Positions 45,611 to 52,873 of a DNA stretch of 64,000 nucleotides are shown one piece after another. The stretch lies in assembly GCA_002423105.1 (NCBI GenBank), contig DIUT01000008.1, forward strand, positions 8,294-72,293, read 5' to 3'. The position numbers and the translations under genes were made by a program. The notes below the pieces were generated by a model. That model saw only the letters and a program-made list of their open reading frames with translations. It was not told the DNA's origin and ran no database searches. Each line of letters starts with the position of its first letter. Position 1 is the first letter of the stretch. The stretch comes from Geobacter sp. UBA6151 (lineage in GTDB: Bacteria > Desulfobacterota > Desulfuromonadia > Geobacterales > Pseudopelobacteraceae).

Positions 45611-46561
45611 TTATTTCACCACCGTGGAAACGGAGAGCAGTTGCAGGGGGAAATGGATGCCCAAGCGGTCGGCGGTGCGCAGGTTTACGCTGAGGGAAAG
45701 ATGCGGCACCGTGGCAACCGGCAGTTCGCCGGGATGTTTGCCATGCAGCACCTGCAAGGCGTTCCGGGCGGCAAGCCGTCCCAGGGTGCGATAATCCGGC
45801 CCCAGTGAAACCAGAGCGCCATTTTCTTTGACCATCTCGGGAATGATCACAACCGTTGGAATTCGATGCCGGTTGAGAATGCCGATAATCTCACTTCCAT
45901 TGGCCTTGACAAACGAGTCTGATGGAAAGATCACGGCGTCCACCCGGGCATCGATTACCTGTTTCATGGTGGCGGCAATACCCTGTTTGCCCTGGATAGG
46001 AAACTCCTTGACCTGGAAACCGAACTGTTTCTGCTGCTGCTGAATATCGGCCAACTGGTAGCGGGGGGCCGGATCGTGACTGGAATAGACAAAGCCCAGC
46101 TTTCTGATGTTCATGATGGTGGACAGGGTGCGGAAGGCGCTTTCCATTGGTACCAGGTTGGATGCGCCGGTAGCTCTGCCGTCGGGATGTGCGAGGCTTT
46201 TCACCACACCGGCCTCCACCGGCCGCTGGACGATGTTGAAGATAATCGGCAGGTCGCCGGGCGTTTGCAGGGCGGCCTGGGTGACCATGGTGCCAAAGGT
46301 GTAGGCCAGCCTGAACCGTTTCGGATCAAGTCCCGCCAGTATCTGTTGCAGCCTTTCCTTGTTCTGGTCCGCGTCAAAGGTGGTGATGACCACCTCAAAA
46401 TCCGGCGATGCTGCCATGGCTTCCCTGAAACCCTGTTCTGCTGCGGTTTCACCCCGCCAGAGCACCATGGCGATCTCCACCCGTTCCCTCCGCGCTTCAA
46501 CCGTTGTTGGCGACAGCAGGAACAAGGGACAGAGCGCACATGCCAGCAGAAACAACCTCAT
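45611..46561 (-). CDS. Periplasmic substrate-binding protein (ABC sugar-binding-like, TrpX/DUF534 family)
   Basis: A 316-residue exported protein, signal peptide about 1-23, then the type-I binding-protein fold of pfam04392: I-A-M-V-L-W-R-G-E-T, Y-T-F-G-T-M-V-T-Q-A-A-L, A-S-N-L-V-P and I-I-P-E-M-V-K-E-N-G-A-L-V-S-L-G. Its usual ABC permease and ATPase partners are absent. Its gene overlaps the phosphatase upstream by four bases, so it may serve as the sensor ligand-binding subunit for that protein instead. Confidence 0.82.
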   Translation of the reverse strand: MRLFLLACALCPLFLLSPTTVEARRERVEIAMVLWRGETAAEQGFREAMAASPDFEVVITTFDADQNKERLQQILAGLDPKRFRLAYTFGTMVTQAALQTPGDLPIIFNIVQRPVEAGVVKSLAHPDGRATGASNLVPMESAFRTLSTIMNIRKLGFVYSSHDPAPRYQLADIQQQQKQFGFQVKEFPIQGKQGIAATMKQVIDARVDAVIFPSDSFVKANGSEIIGILNRHRIPTVVIIPEMVKENGALVSLGPDYRTLGRLAARNALQVLHGKHPGELPVATVPHLSLSVNLRTADRLGIHFPLQLLSVSTVVK

Positions 46562-48705
46562 GCTGCTTTTCCCCGGTAGCGCAGCGCCAGTATGGTGATG
46601 TCGTCCGACTGCTGGGCACCGTTGGCAAAGGTCTGCACCTCGGACCGGATTGCGTTGATGATCTGTTCAGGCGCGCCGCCGGGGCAGTTGTTGACACAGG
46701 CCAGCAGACGCTGCTCGCCGTATTCTTCAAGCTTGGGATTGACCGCCTCGTTGACGCCATCGGTGTACAGCAGGAACAGCTCCCCCGGTTGCAGGGTGAT
46801 CTGCTCGGTTGTGTAGCTGATATCCGGCATTGGTCCCAGTACGAAGCCGGGGGAGAAGCTGTGGTAGGCGGTGCTTCCGTCAGCCTTCTGGATCAGCGGC
46901 GGCAGATGCCCGGCATTGGCGCAGGCAAGCTGTCCGGTGGTGATGTCCAGTATGGCGCAGAAGACCGTCACAAACATTGAGGTTTCATTGTCCAGGGCAA
47001 GGATGCTGTTGACCCGTTCCAGCACCTTTGCCGGATCGGCATCCCGCAGGGCTTCGCTCTTCAGCAGGGTCTTGGCCACCATCATGTAGAGGGCGGCAGG
47101 CACCCCTTTGTCAGAAACATCGCCGATGACCAGACAGATGCGGTTCTCGTCAAGGAGGAAGAAATCGTAGAAATCCCCGCCAACCTCCTTGGCCGGTTCC
47201 ATCAGGGCGTACAGTTCGATGTCGGTGCGGTCGGGAAATGGCGGAAAGATACGCGGCAGCAGGGATGCCTGGATATCTGTGGCCAGTTTCAGTTCGCTCT
47301 GAATCCGCTCCTTTGCCGCTGTGGTCTCGGTCAGCTCCCGGATATGGCGGGACAGATCTGCCGCCATGTTATTAAAGGTGTCGCCAAGTTGCTGAATCTC
47401 GTCGCCGGTGTCCAGTTGCAGCCGATGCTCCAGGTTGCCGTTGCCGATTATCTCCGCCCCTTCTTCAAGGGCCAGGATCGGGGCGGTGATCTTCTTGGCC
47501 ACCCTGCGCGAAACCATGGTGATACCGGCCAGTATGAGCAAGAACAGGGCACCGAGCACGGCTAAGGAGATGCCGATATGCAGGTAGACCTGATCACGGG
47601 CATCTTTCGATTCCTTGATAATCGCCTGTTCAGTCTGCTTTATCGGTGCGTAGACCGCTTCCACCGGCAGGACAAACAGCACCGACCAGCCGGTAGTGCT
47701 GATCGGCGCGTAGGCCACAAAGCTGTCCTGCTTGTTCAGCAGGCCGCGCATGATGCCGGGATGGCTTGATGCCAGGCTCTTATCAAGTTGCGGCATCGCC
47801 TTCTGGTCGTCAAAGGTAAAGAAATGCTCCGGTTGCCGTTCTTTCCACTTGTCGCTGGTGGTGTCCAGTCCTTCGCGGGCCAGAATGCGGCGATCCTGCG
47901 AAACCAGATAGGCCTTGCCCTGGTTGTTGATCCGCATCTTGATGATCCGCTCCTGGATGGTGGTGAGCGGCACGTTCAGGCCGATGACCGCCACGGTCCG
48001 CTCTCCCTTCATGACCGGCGCAGAGCAGTTGACCCGCAGGTTGCGGGCGATAACCCCTACGTACGGCTCGCTCCAGCCGAGACTTTTCTTCTCAAGGGCG
48101 CGGTTGAACCAGTCGCGTGTGCGTACGTCGTACTTCGGATCAATATTCGCGGACCAGGGAAAACGGCGGAACAGCCCTTGCGGGGTGGCCAGGTTGCAGT
48201 CGTTGATCACGGAGTTGCTTTTAAGGACCGAGATCATGAAGTCGTCCATTGCCGAGGAAAGTTGCAACTCCGATGCAATGGCAGCTTGTCGCACACCTTG
48301 GGGGATCTGCCAGACCGATGCCGCCTTCGGATCAGGCGGCTCCTCGGTGATGGAATAGGAGCGCTTGCGGGGGTAGATGGCCGGGTTCTTCCAGATGCGC
48401 TCGGCGATATCCACCATGACCTTCAGGTCGTTTTCCACGTCGCGGAACTGGGCGTCGATCAATGCCGCCTGGTCCACAGTGGCCTTGAGCAACCCTTCCT
48501 GCGAGAGGGTTTCAAGCGAACCTTTGCTGATCTTGAGCAGATCCTGGCTTAAGCCCACCGTGCCTTTCAGAGCGGTCTGCCCAAGGCTGCTCATACTGAT
48601 CAGGGTCACCAGCCCAAAACAGATGAGTGAAAAGACGGCTGTACCCATAAGTGCGTACAGGATACGGGTTTTGATGGTTTTGGGATGAAAACGGGCGAAG
48701 ATCAT
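46558..48705 (-). CDS. Membrane-bound SpoIIE-type PP2C phosphatase with dCache and HAMP domains
   Basis: A 715-residue sensor phosphatase: membrane helix about 16-38, large periplasmic dCache-like domain (about 45-365), second membrane helix (about 376-398), HAMP (about 400-452), linker coiled coil and a SpoIIE/RsbU-type PP2C domain (about 480-712). Catalytic metal residues are seen in G-G-D-F-Y-D-F, G-D-V-S-D-K-G and the terminal D-D-I-T-I-L-A-L. Such proteins dephosphorylate anti-sigma antagonists (STAS proteins). It heads an operon with a periplasmic binding protein and two AEC permeases; no STAS or RsbW gene is adjacent. Confidence 0.93.
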   Translation of the reverse strand: MIFARFHPKTIKTRILYALMGTAVFSLICFGLVTLISMSSLGQTALKGTVGLSQDLLKISKGSLETLSQEGLLKATVDQAALIDAQFRDVENDLKVMVDIAERIWKNPAIYPRKRSYSITEEPPDPKAASVWQIPQGVRQAAIASELQLSSAMDDFMISVLKSNSVINDCNLATPQGLFRRFPWSANIDPKYDVRTRDWFNRALEKKSLGWSEPYVGVIARNLRVNCSAPVMKGERTVAVIGLNVPLTTIQERIIKMRINNQGKAYLVSQDRRILAREGLDTTSDKWKERQPEHFFTFDDQKAMPQLDKSLASSHPGIMRGLLNKQDSFVAYAPISTTGWSVLFVLPVEAVYAPIKQTEQAIIKESKDARDQVYLHIGISLAVLGALFLLILAGITMVSRRVAKKITAPILALEEGAEIIGNGNLEHRLQLDTGDEIQQLGDTFNNMAADLSRHIRELTETTAAKERIQSELKLATDIQASLLPRIFPPFPDRTDIELYALMEPAKEVGGDFYDFFLLDENRICLVIGDVSDKGVPAALYMMVAKTLLKSEALRDADPAKVLERVNSILALDNETSMFVTVFCAILDITTGQLACANAGHLPPLIQKADGSTAYHSFSPGFVLGPMPDISYTTEQITLQPGELFLLYTDGVNEAVNPKLEEYGEQRLLACVNNCPGGAPEQIINAIRSEVQTFANGAQQSDDITILALRYRGKAA

Positions 48706-48758
48706 AAGTCAAAAACCCCTGTCAGGTTGCGGCATGTCCGGCACGGCCCTGTCTGCTG

Positions 48759-49109
48759 TTATTCCCATCTGCCGGTACAGGACGGGTTAGTGCAGAGCAG
48801 GGTGCAGAATTTGTCCAGGTCGGTCATTGCAAAATCAAAGGGCACTTTCACAGCGCCATAATTGTCCGCACATTGATATTTGCCGTTGGATTTTATGCAG
48901 GTGTAGGATTTGAACTGACAGCCGACCAGATGTCCTTTTTCCACCCGGCCGTCGGTAACCCTGGTGATGGCGTTGGGGTGGACGGTGCAGCGTTTGCTGT
49001 AATAGTCCGGGTTACTGTTGCACATGAAGGTTTGTGCCGCAGCGCCAGGCGGTAAAAGAAGGATGCATGACACCGTGATTGCCATGATGGTTGTAATAAT
49101 GGATTTCAT
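48759..49109 (-). CDS. Small cysteine-rich exported protein
   Basis: A 116-residue protein with a signal peptide (about 1-25, ending P-P-G-A-A-A) and a mature part containing eight or so cysteines (M-C-N-S-N, K-R-C-T-V, V-G-C-Q, Y-T-C-I-K, Q-C-A-D, F-C-T-L-L-C-T-N-P-S-C). It probably forms several disulfides in the periplasm or outside. ATG 49109 with GGAGAGG upstream. It is the last gene in the leftward small-protein locus and the second after the sigma-54 promoter at 49.7 kb. I do not recognise the family. Confidence 0.7.
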   Translation of the reverse strand: MKSIITTIMAITVSCILLLPPGAAAQTFMCNSNPDYYSKRCTVHPNAITRVTDGRVEKGHLVGCQFKSYTCIKSNGKYQCADNYGAVKVPFDFAMTDLDKFCTLLCTNPSCTGRWE

Positions 49110-49171
49110 ACGCCTCTCCGGTCCCGTAAAGCCTGGCGGGATTGTTGTCATGCTCTGTGGATCAGCACTGT

Positions 49172-49226
49172 CTCAGGGCCGTGACTTCAAAAATTTTACG
49201 CATGGTAGTCGAAGCGTGGCCCTGAG
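49172..49226. other. Structured element between two small-protein genes
   Basis: CTCAGGGCC at 49172-49180 pairs with GGCCCTGAG at 49218-49226, and an inner ACGC/GCGT stem forms in the loop. It sits in a 220-base gap with no other gene. It could be an mRNA processing or partial termination structure that sets relative expression of the two flanking genes. Confidence 0.4.
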
Positions 49227-49329
49227 TCCAGTGTCGCGTTGCGTTGATATGCTGCTGTGCTGCGTGGGTGTTGCCCTGGGCATCGTGCCGGGCATGGAAT
49301 GCCTGGCTATCTACAACACGCCAGCCGGT

Positions 49330-49692
49330 TTATTTGGAGGTCACGGTGACACTGCCCTGATTGTCCACGGTAACAACATAGTCTTTCATAAGGTTGGGAG
49401 CCGCTTCCTGGTAATCCAGCAAGCGCATCTTACTGGGATCAGTGCCGGAAGTGGTATTAACCACCCGGATCTTGGTAACGGTCTTCACCGGCGACCCCAG
49501 CCACGGTTTAGAACTATTGGGGTTAATGATTTCCGGTTTGTCTGTGCTGCCGTCACTGAAGGTGACGCCAACGCCCAGCACAAAGTTTGAGTTGTTGACT
49601 ACCTTGACCATGCCGGCTTCTGCGCTGCCCAGAGTAAACAGTGAGGTTGCCAGCAGGGTGATGAGTGCGACGAGTACGGTTTGCTTTTTCAT
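49330..49692 (-). CDS. Small exported protein, family A copy 1
   Basis: A 120-residue protein: signal peptide (1-26, ending G-S-A-E-A) and a short beta-rich mature domain V-K-V-V-N-N-S-N-F-V-L-G-V-G-V-T, D-G-S, I-I-N-P-N-S, K-T-V-T-K-I-R-V-V-N-T-T-S-G-T-D-P. The leader and most of the chain are nearly identical to copy 2 at 51101-51478. The only neighbour-like fold I can suggest is a small immunoglobulin-type domain. Expression is predicted from the sigma-54 promoter at 49736-49751. No cysteine in the mature part. Confidence 0.78.
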   Translation of the reverse strand: MKKQTVLVALITLLATSLFTLGSAEAGMVKVVNNSNFVLGVGVTFSDGSTDKPEIINPNSSKPWLGSPVKTVTKIRVVNTTSGTDPSKMRLLDYQEAAPNLMKDYVVTVDNQGSVTVTSK

Positions 49693-49735
49693 GATCTTCT
49701 CCTTTCAGGGTGCGTGTGCCATCTGCTTTATCCAC

Positions 49736-49751
49736 TGCAGATGGCATGCCA
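49736..49751 (-). promoter_or_regulatory. Sigma-54 promoter P3
   Basis: Read leftward: TGGCAT (49751-49746), five bases, CTGCA (49740-49736); the GG and GC are exactly 10 bases apart. The position is 44 bases before the family A copy 1 start. The same layout occurs at P1 and P2, with the same upstream block at the same distance. Confidence 0.75.
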
Positions 49752-49792
49752 AATACGAATGCAGCTAAATCAGCGGGTTAGGGATACAGGGG

Positions 49793-49831
49793 CTGCCAAC
49801 TTCCAGTTGCTGCCGACAACTTTGGTGGCAG
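49793..49831 (-). promoter_or_regulatory. Upstream activating block of P3
   Basis: A 39-base block beginning CTGCCAACTT and ending TTGGTGGCAG on the plus strand. It aligns without gaps to blocks at 52785-52823 and 54173-54211; by hand count about 21 of 39 positions are identical in all three. It lies 41 bases from the -24 element. Ends form an inverted repeat (CTGCCA / TGGCAG), fitting a dimeric activator. Confidence 0.72.
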
Positions 49832-49834
49832 GTG

Positions 49835-50584
49835 TTAGCGCTCGGCGCTTTCCAGGTCCCGTTCCGTATCCCGTTGAAAATCACAGGTCAGATAATCAAA
49901 ACTTATCGGTAGCCCCAGTTCCAGCGTGGTCAGGAACTGTACGCCCACGGTAATGCCGTTGGGACAGCACTCCAGCAGGTGTCCGCCGGTTTTCCGGTCG
50001 GCAGAGAGAAAATGCAGATGCATGCCGGGCACACTCAAAGAACCCATAAACAAAGGGGTGTAAAAACCCACCAGAACTCCCTCGGTGTCAGTGTACTCAA
50101 AGACCGGTTGATCCTTTGCCACCTCGGCCAGGGGACGGTAGTTCTCCTGACGGGGTACTGAACGAACCTTGATCCGGCTGAAATGGCCTTCAACCCGGAT
50201 GGCGTAGAATATGTTGGGGGAAGGGAGCAGGCTGTTCAACCAATCCAGAAATGCCGGATAGCTGCATCCTTCATCAAGCCGGTCATGGCTCATCGGCTGA
50301 TAGAAGGCCACGCAGGAAAATGGGGTCAGGGTATCATCATCCACCCTGGCCGCTGCTCCGTCAGAGGTGATCTGGTAGATCTCGCCATCCAGCATAACCA
50401 TCTCGCCGTCAAGGTGATCAAAGGTGCCCAGACCGAAATCACCGTGCTGCTTGATTTCGCTTAAGGGGATTTTCTGCTGGTAGATCCCCTCTACCAGCGC
50501 GTTGACCGGGGCGCAGAAGTAGATCCGGCTGCTGCTTGGTGCTGCCGGTGCAGTTGCTGTCATCAAGATCTTTTGGGTACTCAT
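49835..50584 (-). CDS. aldC: Alpha-acetolactate decarboxylase
   Basis: Converts acetolactate to acetoin, the step towards 2,3-butanediol. The 249-residue protein carries the family segments A-L-V-E-G-I-Y, H-G-D-F-G-L-G-T-F-D-H-L-D-G-E-M, V-L-D-G-E-I-Y-Q and the zinc-binding H-L-H-F-L-S-A-D-R-K-T-G-G-H. All three His ligands and the catalytic Glu in this region are present. No signal peptide; a cytoplasmic enzyme. The start ATG 50584 overlaps the stop of the small exported protein gene by ATGA; without an evident ribosome site, it depends on coupling. The acetolactate synthase gene is not nearby. Confidence 0.92.
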   Translation of the reverse strand: MSTQKILMTATAPAAPSSSRIYFCAPVNALVEGIYQQKIPLSEIKQHGDFGLGTFDHLDGEMVMLDGEIYQITSDGAAARVDDDTLTPFSCVAFYQPMSHDRLDEGCSYPAFLDWLNSLLPSPNIFYAIRVEGHFSRIKVRSVPRQENYRPLAEVAKDQPVFEYTDTEGVLVGFYTPLFMGSLSVPGMHLHFLSADRKTGGHLLECCPNGITVGVQFLTTLELGLPISFDYLTCDFQRDTERDLESAER

Positions 50585-50982
50585 TGCCCAACGAGAGTTC
50601 CCGGTGTCCATTTGCCCGGAGAAAGGCATTCGGAACAGATAATGGAATAGCGGGTGTGCAAGTTGTCCCATTCAGAAACCTTGAGTGACCTGCCGCCGAT
50701 ATTCGAGCAGGAGTAGTTAGGGATTATCGGCATATTGTTTTTACCGACTGCATTGTACATACAGGTGCGGGATACGGTCTGTACAATGACATCTCCCATG
50801 TTTTTGTCCTCGCAGTAAACGGTGAATTTCGCACCGCTTGTTTCCGTTCGTGCGGTACGCAACGGATCGGTACTAATCTGCTTTATGCTGCAGTAGGCAT
50901 TATCGTAGGCTGCTGCCGGGAAAGCGTTGATCGTGACGGCGCAAAGGAAAAGAACGCCTTGAATGATATGGGTTTTGGACAT
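50581..50982 (-). CDS. Small cysteine-containing exported protein coupled to aldC
   Basis: A 133-residue protein with a signal peptide (about 1-25, ending F-P-A-A-A) and a mature part with about seven cysteines (A-Y-C-S-I, V-Y-C-E-D, R-T-C-M-Y, Y-S-C-S-N, I-I-C-S-E-C). The cysteine spacing differs from the other Cys-rich proteins of the locus. It is downstream of the palindromic repeat and before aldC, to which it is coupled. No recognised family. Confidence 0.68.
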   Translation of the reverse strand: MSKTHIIQGVLFLCAVTINAFPAAAYDNAYCSIKQISTDPLRTARTETSGAKFTVYCEDKNMGDVIVQTVSRTCMYNAVGKNNMPIIPNYSCSNIGGRSLKVSEWDNLHTRYSIICSECLSPGKWTPGTLVGQ

Positions 50983-51002
50983 AGTGAAAACCTTTCTTTA
51001 AA

Positions 51003-51101
51003 GAGGTTGTTGAAAAACAGCCATCTTGCCGCCGTCCTCAAAAGCCCGCGTGTGCGACGATCTGACTATTTTTGAACAACCTGAGTTTTTCAACAGCTTG
51101 T
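51003..51101. repeat. Palindromic dispersed repeat, copy 2 (short form)
   Basis: The first 45 and last 50 bases match copy 1 (38076-38219) closely, including GTTGTTGAAAAACAGCC and TTTTTGAACAACCTG, but about 45 central bases are missing. It lies between the family A copy 2 gene and the small protein gene upstream of aldC; its left end reaches the stop codon of copy 2 and gives that protein an extra S-N-K-P-A-N-F tail compared with copy 1. Confidence 0.85.
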
Positions 51102-51478
51102 TAAAAGTTGGCAGGCTTGTTCGAGGTCACGGCGACGGCACCCTGGTTATCCACCGTAATAAGATAGTCTTTCATAATGCTAGGTGTCTGCTCTTGGTAA
51201 TCCAGCAAGCGCATTTTGCCGGGATCAGTGCCGGAAGTGGTATTGACCACCCGGATCTTGGTAACGGTCTTCACCGGTGACCCCAGTGCCGGTTTGTAGC
51301 TGTTGGGGTTGATGATATCCGGGCCGCTTTTACTGCCATCACTGTAGGTGACGCCCACACCCAGCACAAAGTTTGAATTGTTGACTACCTTGATCAGGCC
51401 GGCTTCTGCGCTGCCTAGGGTAAACAGTGAGGTTGCCAGCAGGGTGGTGAGTGCGACGAGTACGGTTTGCTTTTTCAT
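51101..51478 (-). CDS. Small exported protein, family A copy 2
   Basis: A 125-residue paralogue of the 49330-49692 product: same signal peptide with one or two changes and a mature domain with the same core (I-K-V-V-N-N-S-N-F-V-L-G-V-G-V-T-Y-S-D-G) and R-V-V-N-T-T-S-G-T-D-P-G-K-M-R-L-L-D-Y-Q. Differences cluster in the loop D-K-P-E versus S-G-P-D and near the C terminus, where the repeat lies. Start ATG 51478 (GGAGACG upstream). Confidence 0.78.
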   Translation of the reverse strand: MKKQTVLVALTTLLATSLFTLGSAEAGLIKVVNNSNFVLGVGVTYSDGSKSGPDIINPNSYKPALGSPVKTVTKIRVVNTTSGTDPGKMRLLDYQEQTPSIMKDYLITVDNQGAVAVTSNKPANF

Positions 51479-51563
51479 GATCGTCTCCTTTTGATTTTTT
51501 CCCTCAGTGGATATAGGGGACAGGCAATTTTTCCCGCTCCACCTGCGCCCCGCTTCCGGCTGC

Positions 51564-51992
51564 TCACTCGAAGCCGCTGACATGTACACGGCCCTTGCGG
51601 CTGTGAAGGAAGCTCCCCTCTTCGATTGAATATTTCGCATGATTTCCCCGGACATGAGACACCTGAATATTGCCTGCCTTCAGCGCACACAGGTTTTGGT
51701 GCACTTCAATCTCCGACATGAAATATTCAATGTTGTACAGTTTGTCATAGAGACAGAAAGATACGTGGCAGCGTGGTCCATATCCGTCGTTTTGCTTGAC
51801 ATACGTTTCAAACACGCCGCTTCCGTCCCATGTCACCGTGCCGCTTGAGCAGCTTACGCTCCCCTTGCAGATGCGGTACTTCTCGTCCACGGAAATACTT
51901 AGGGTATGACATCCGTTTTCGGCGTACGCGACAGCCGAGGAAGCGATGATACCCAGGACAATAATGAGAACCATTGTTATCTTGTCACGCAT
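51564..51992 (-). CDS. Small exported protein with cysteines, unknown function
   Basis: A 142-residue protein: signal peptide (about 1-24, ending V-A-Y-A) then a mature part with six cysteines (G-C-H-T, I-C-K-G, V-S-C-S-S, R-C-H-V-S-F-C-L, L-C-A-L). Beta-rich with a W-D-G-S-G-V-F-E-T-Y segment. Start ATG 51992 has AAAGGAG upstream. It belongs to the operon started by P2. No recognised family. Confidence 0.68.
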   Translation of the reverse strand: MRDKITMVLIIVLGIIASSAVAYAENGCHTLSISVDEKYRICKGSVSCSSGTVTWDGSGVFETYVKQNDGYGPRCHVSFCLYDKLYNIEYFMSEIEVHQNLCALKAGNIQVSHVRGNHAKYSIEEGSFLHSRKGRVHVSGFE

Positions 51993-52078
51993 CTATTTTC
52001 TCCTTTCTCAGTACCCGGCAAAACCGTGTCCCATCAGTTCCCTCCTGCCGCACTGATTACCGAGAGTCCTCAGTTTTG

Positions 52079-52237
52079 CTACTCCTTGTCAAAGTATGCC
52101 GTTACGACACTGTCATTCAGACCGTTGGTGACTTTTACCTTGTGATTGATCAGCCCTGCAGAGGCAATGTTTGCCCAGAGGCATGCCATAAGTACGAAAA
52201 CAGGAATCAGGGTGATGGTTGAGATTTTTTTCTTCAT
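52079..52237 (-). pseudogene. Truncated relative of the 53617-54069 small exported protein
   Basis: A 52-codon reading frame with GGAGG before ATG 52237. The signal peptide is followed by A-G-L-I-N-H-K-V-K-V-T-N, closely matching A-G-L-I-H-H-K-I-K-V-R-N of the protein at 53617-54069. The middle 90 or so residues are missing and it ends T-A-Y-F-D-K-E, which resembles the end of the full-length protein (S-A-Y-I-F-E-K-E). An internal deletion of a duplicate is the simplest explanation. The ribosome site and signal peptide are intact, so a short peptide could still be made. Confidence 0.6.
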
Positions 52238-52259
52238 GACGTTCCTCCTTGTATGGCGG

Positions 52260-52670
52260 TTACTTCCCCTGGATGGTAACGGTCACCGTGGTTGCCCCTT
52301 CACTGTTATTGGAGGTCTGCTGTACCTGCAGGGTATTGCCAGACTTGCTCAGCAGCTTCCAGATTGCCACAACTTCAACGGTCTTGCCGGTGTGGCTGTC
52401 GGTAAACTCACGCTGCAGGGTGCCGTCCTGCTGCACCTGCCAGCTTTTGCAACCGACAACGGCAGGGTAGTTGGTGCAGGTCAGTGTACCGTTGTTGTTG
52501 AAGGTCATACTGCCGTTGGCATAACCGGAACTGACCATGGTCTTGCCTGATACCATCTGACGGGTAAATTGTGGGACGCCGGGACTTAATATGCTCTCTG
52601 CTGCTGCGAGACTGCCGGTCGTAACCGTGCAGATAAGAGCCAAAAAGCTGATGATGAGCTGCTTTTTCAT
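52260..52670 (-). CDS. Small exported protein, first gene of the P2 operon
   Basis: A 136-residue protein with a signal peptide (about 1-23) and a mature part rich in Thr, Ser, Asn and Val (S-M-T-F-N-N-N-G-T-L-T-C-T-N-Y, T-V-T-V-T-I-Q-G-K). Two cysteines (T-C-T-N, G-C-K-S) may pair. The pattern N-G-T-x-x-C / W-x-x-x-x-D-G-T-L resembles lipocalin-like or META-type small beta-barrels, but I cannot assign it. Start ATG 52670 has AAAGGAGG. Confidence 0.7.
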   Translation of the reverse strand: MKKQLIISFLALICTVTTGSLAAAESILSPGVPQFTRQMVSGKTMVSSGYANGSMTFNNNGTLTCTNYPAVVGCKSWQVQQDGTLQREFTDSHTGKTVEVVAIWKLLSKSGNTLQVQQTSNNSEGATTVTVTIQGK

Positions 52671-52727
52671 GGTGATGCCTCCTTTAAAATAAACTACAGA
52701 GATTGTATGTAGGCTTGACATTCTATT

Positions 52728-52743
52728 AGCAGATAGTATGCCA
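52728..52743 (-). promoter_or_regulatory. Sigma-54 promoter P2
   Basis: Read leftward: TGGCAT (52743-52738), five bases, CTGCT (52732-52728), with the GG-GC spacing of 10. It is 58 bases before the 52670 start. Confidence 0.8.
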
Positions 52744-52784
52744 AAATAAAACCAAGTGATACCGGCTTGTTGTACAAGTGCTTG

Positions 52785-52823
52785 CTGCCAAATTCCAACT
52801 AAAACTGCCAACTTTGTTGTCAG
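52785..52823 (-). promoter_or_regulatory. Upstream activating block of P2
   Basis: Aligns without gaps to the blocks of P1 and P3. On the plus strand it begins CTGCCAAATTCC and contains CTGCCAACTTTG, ending TTGTCAG. Distance to the -24 element is 41 bases. Confidence 0.72.
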
Positions 52824-52873
52824 CAACTCGTTCTGTACAAGTCACCGGATACAGTCAATCAACTCCATCCGCT

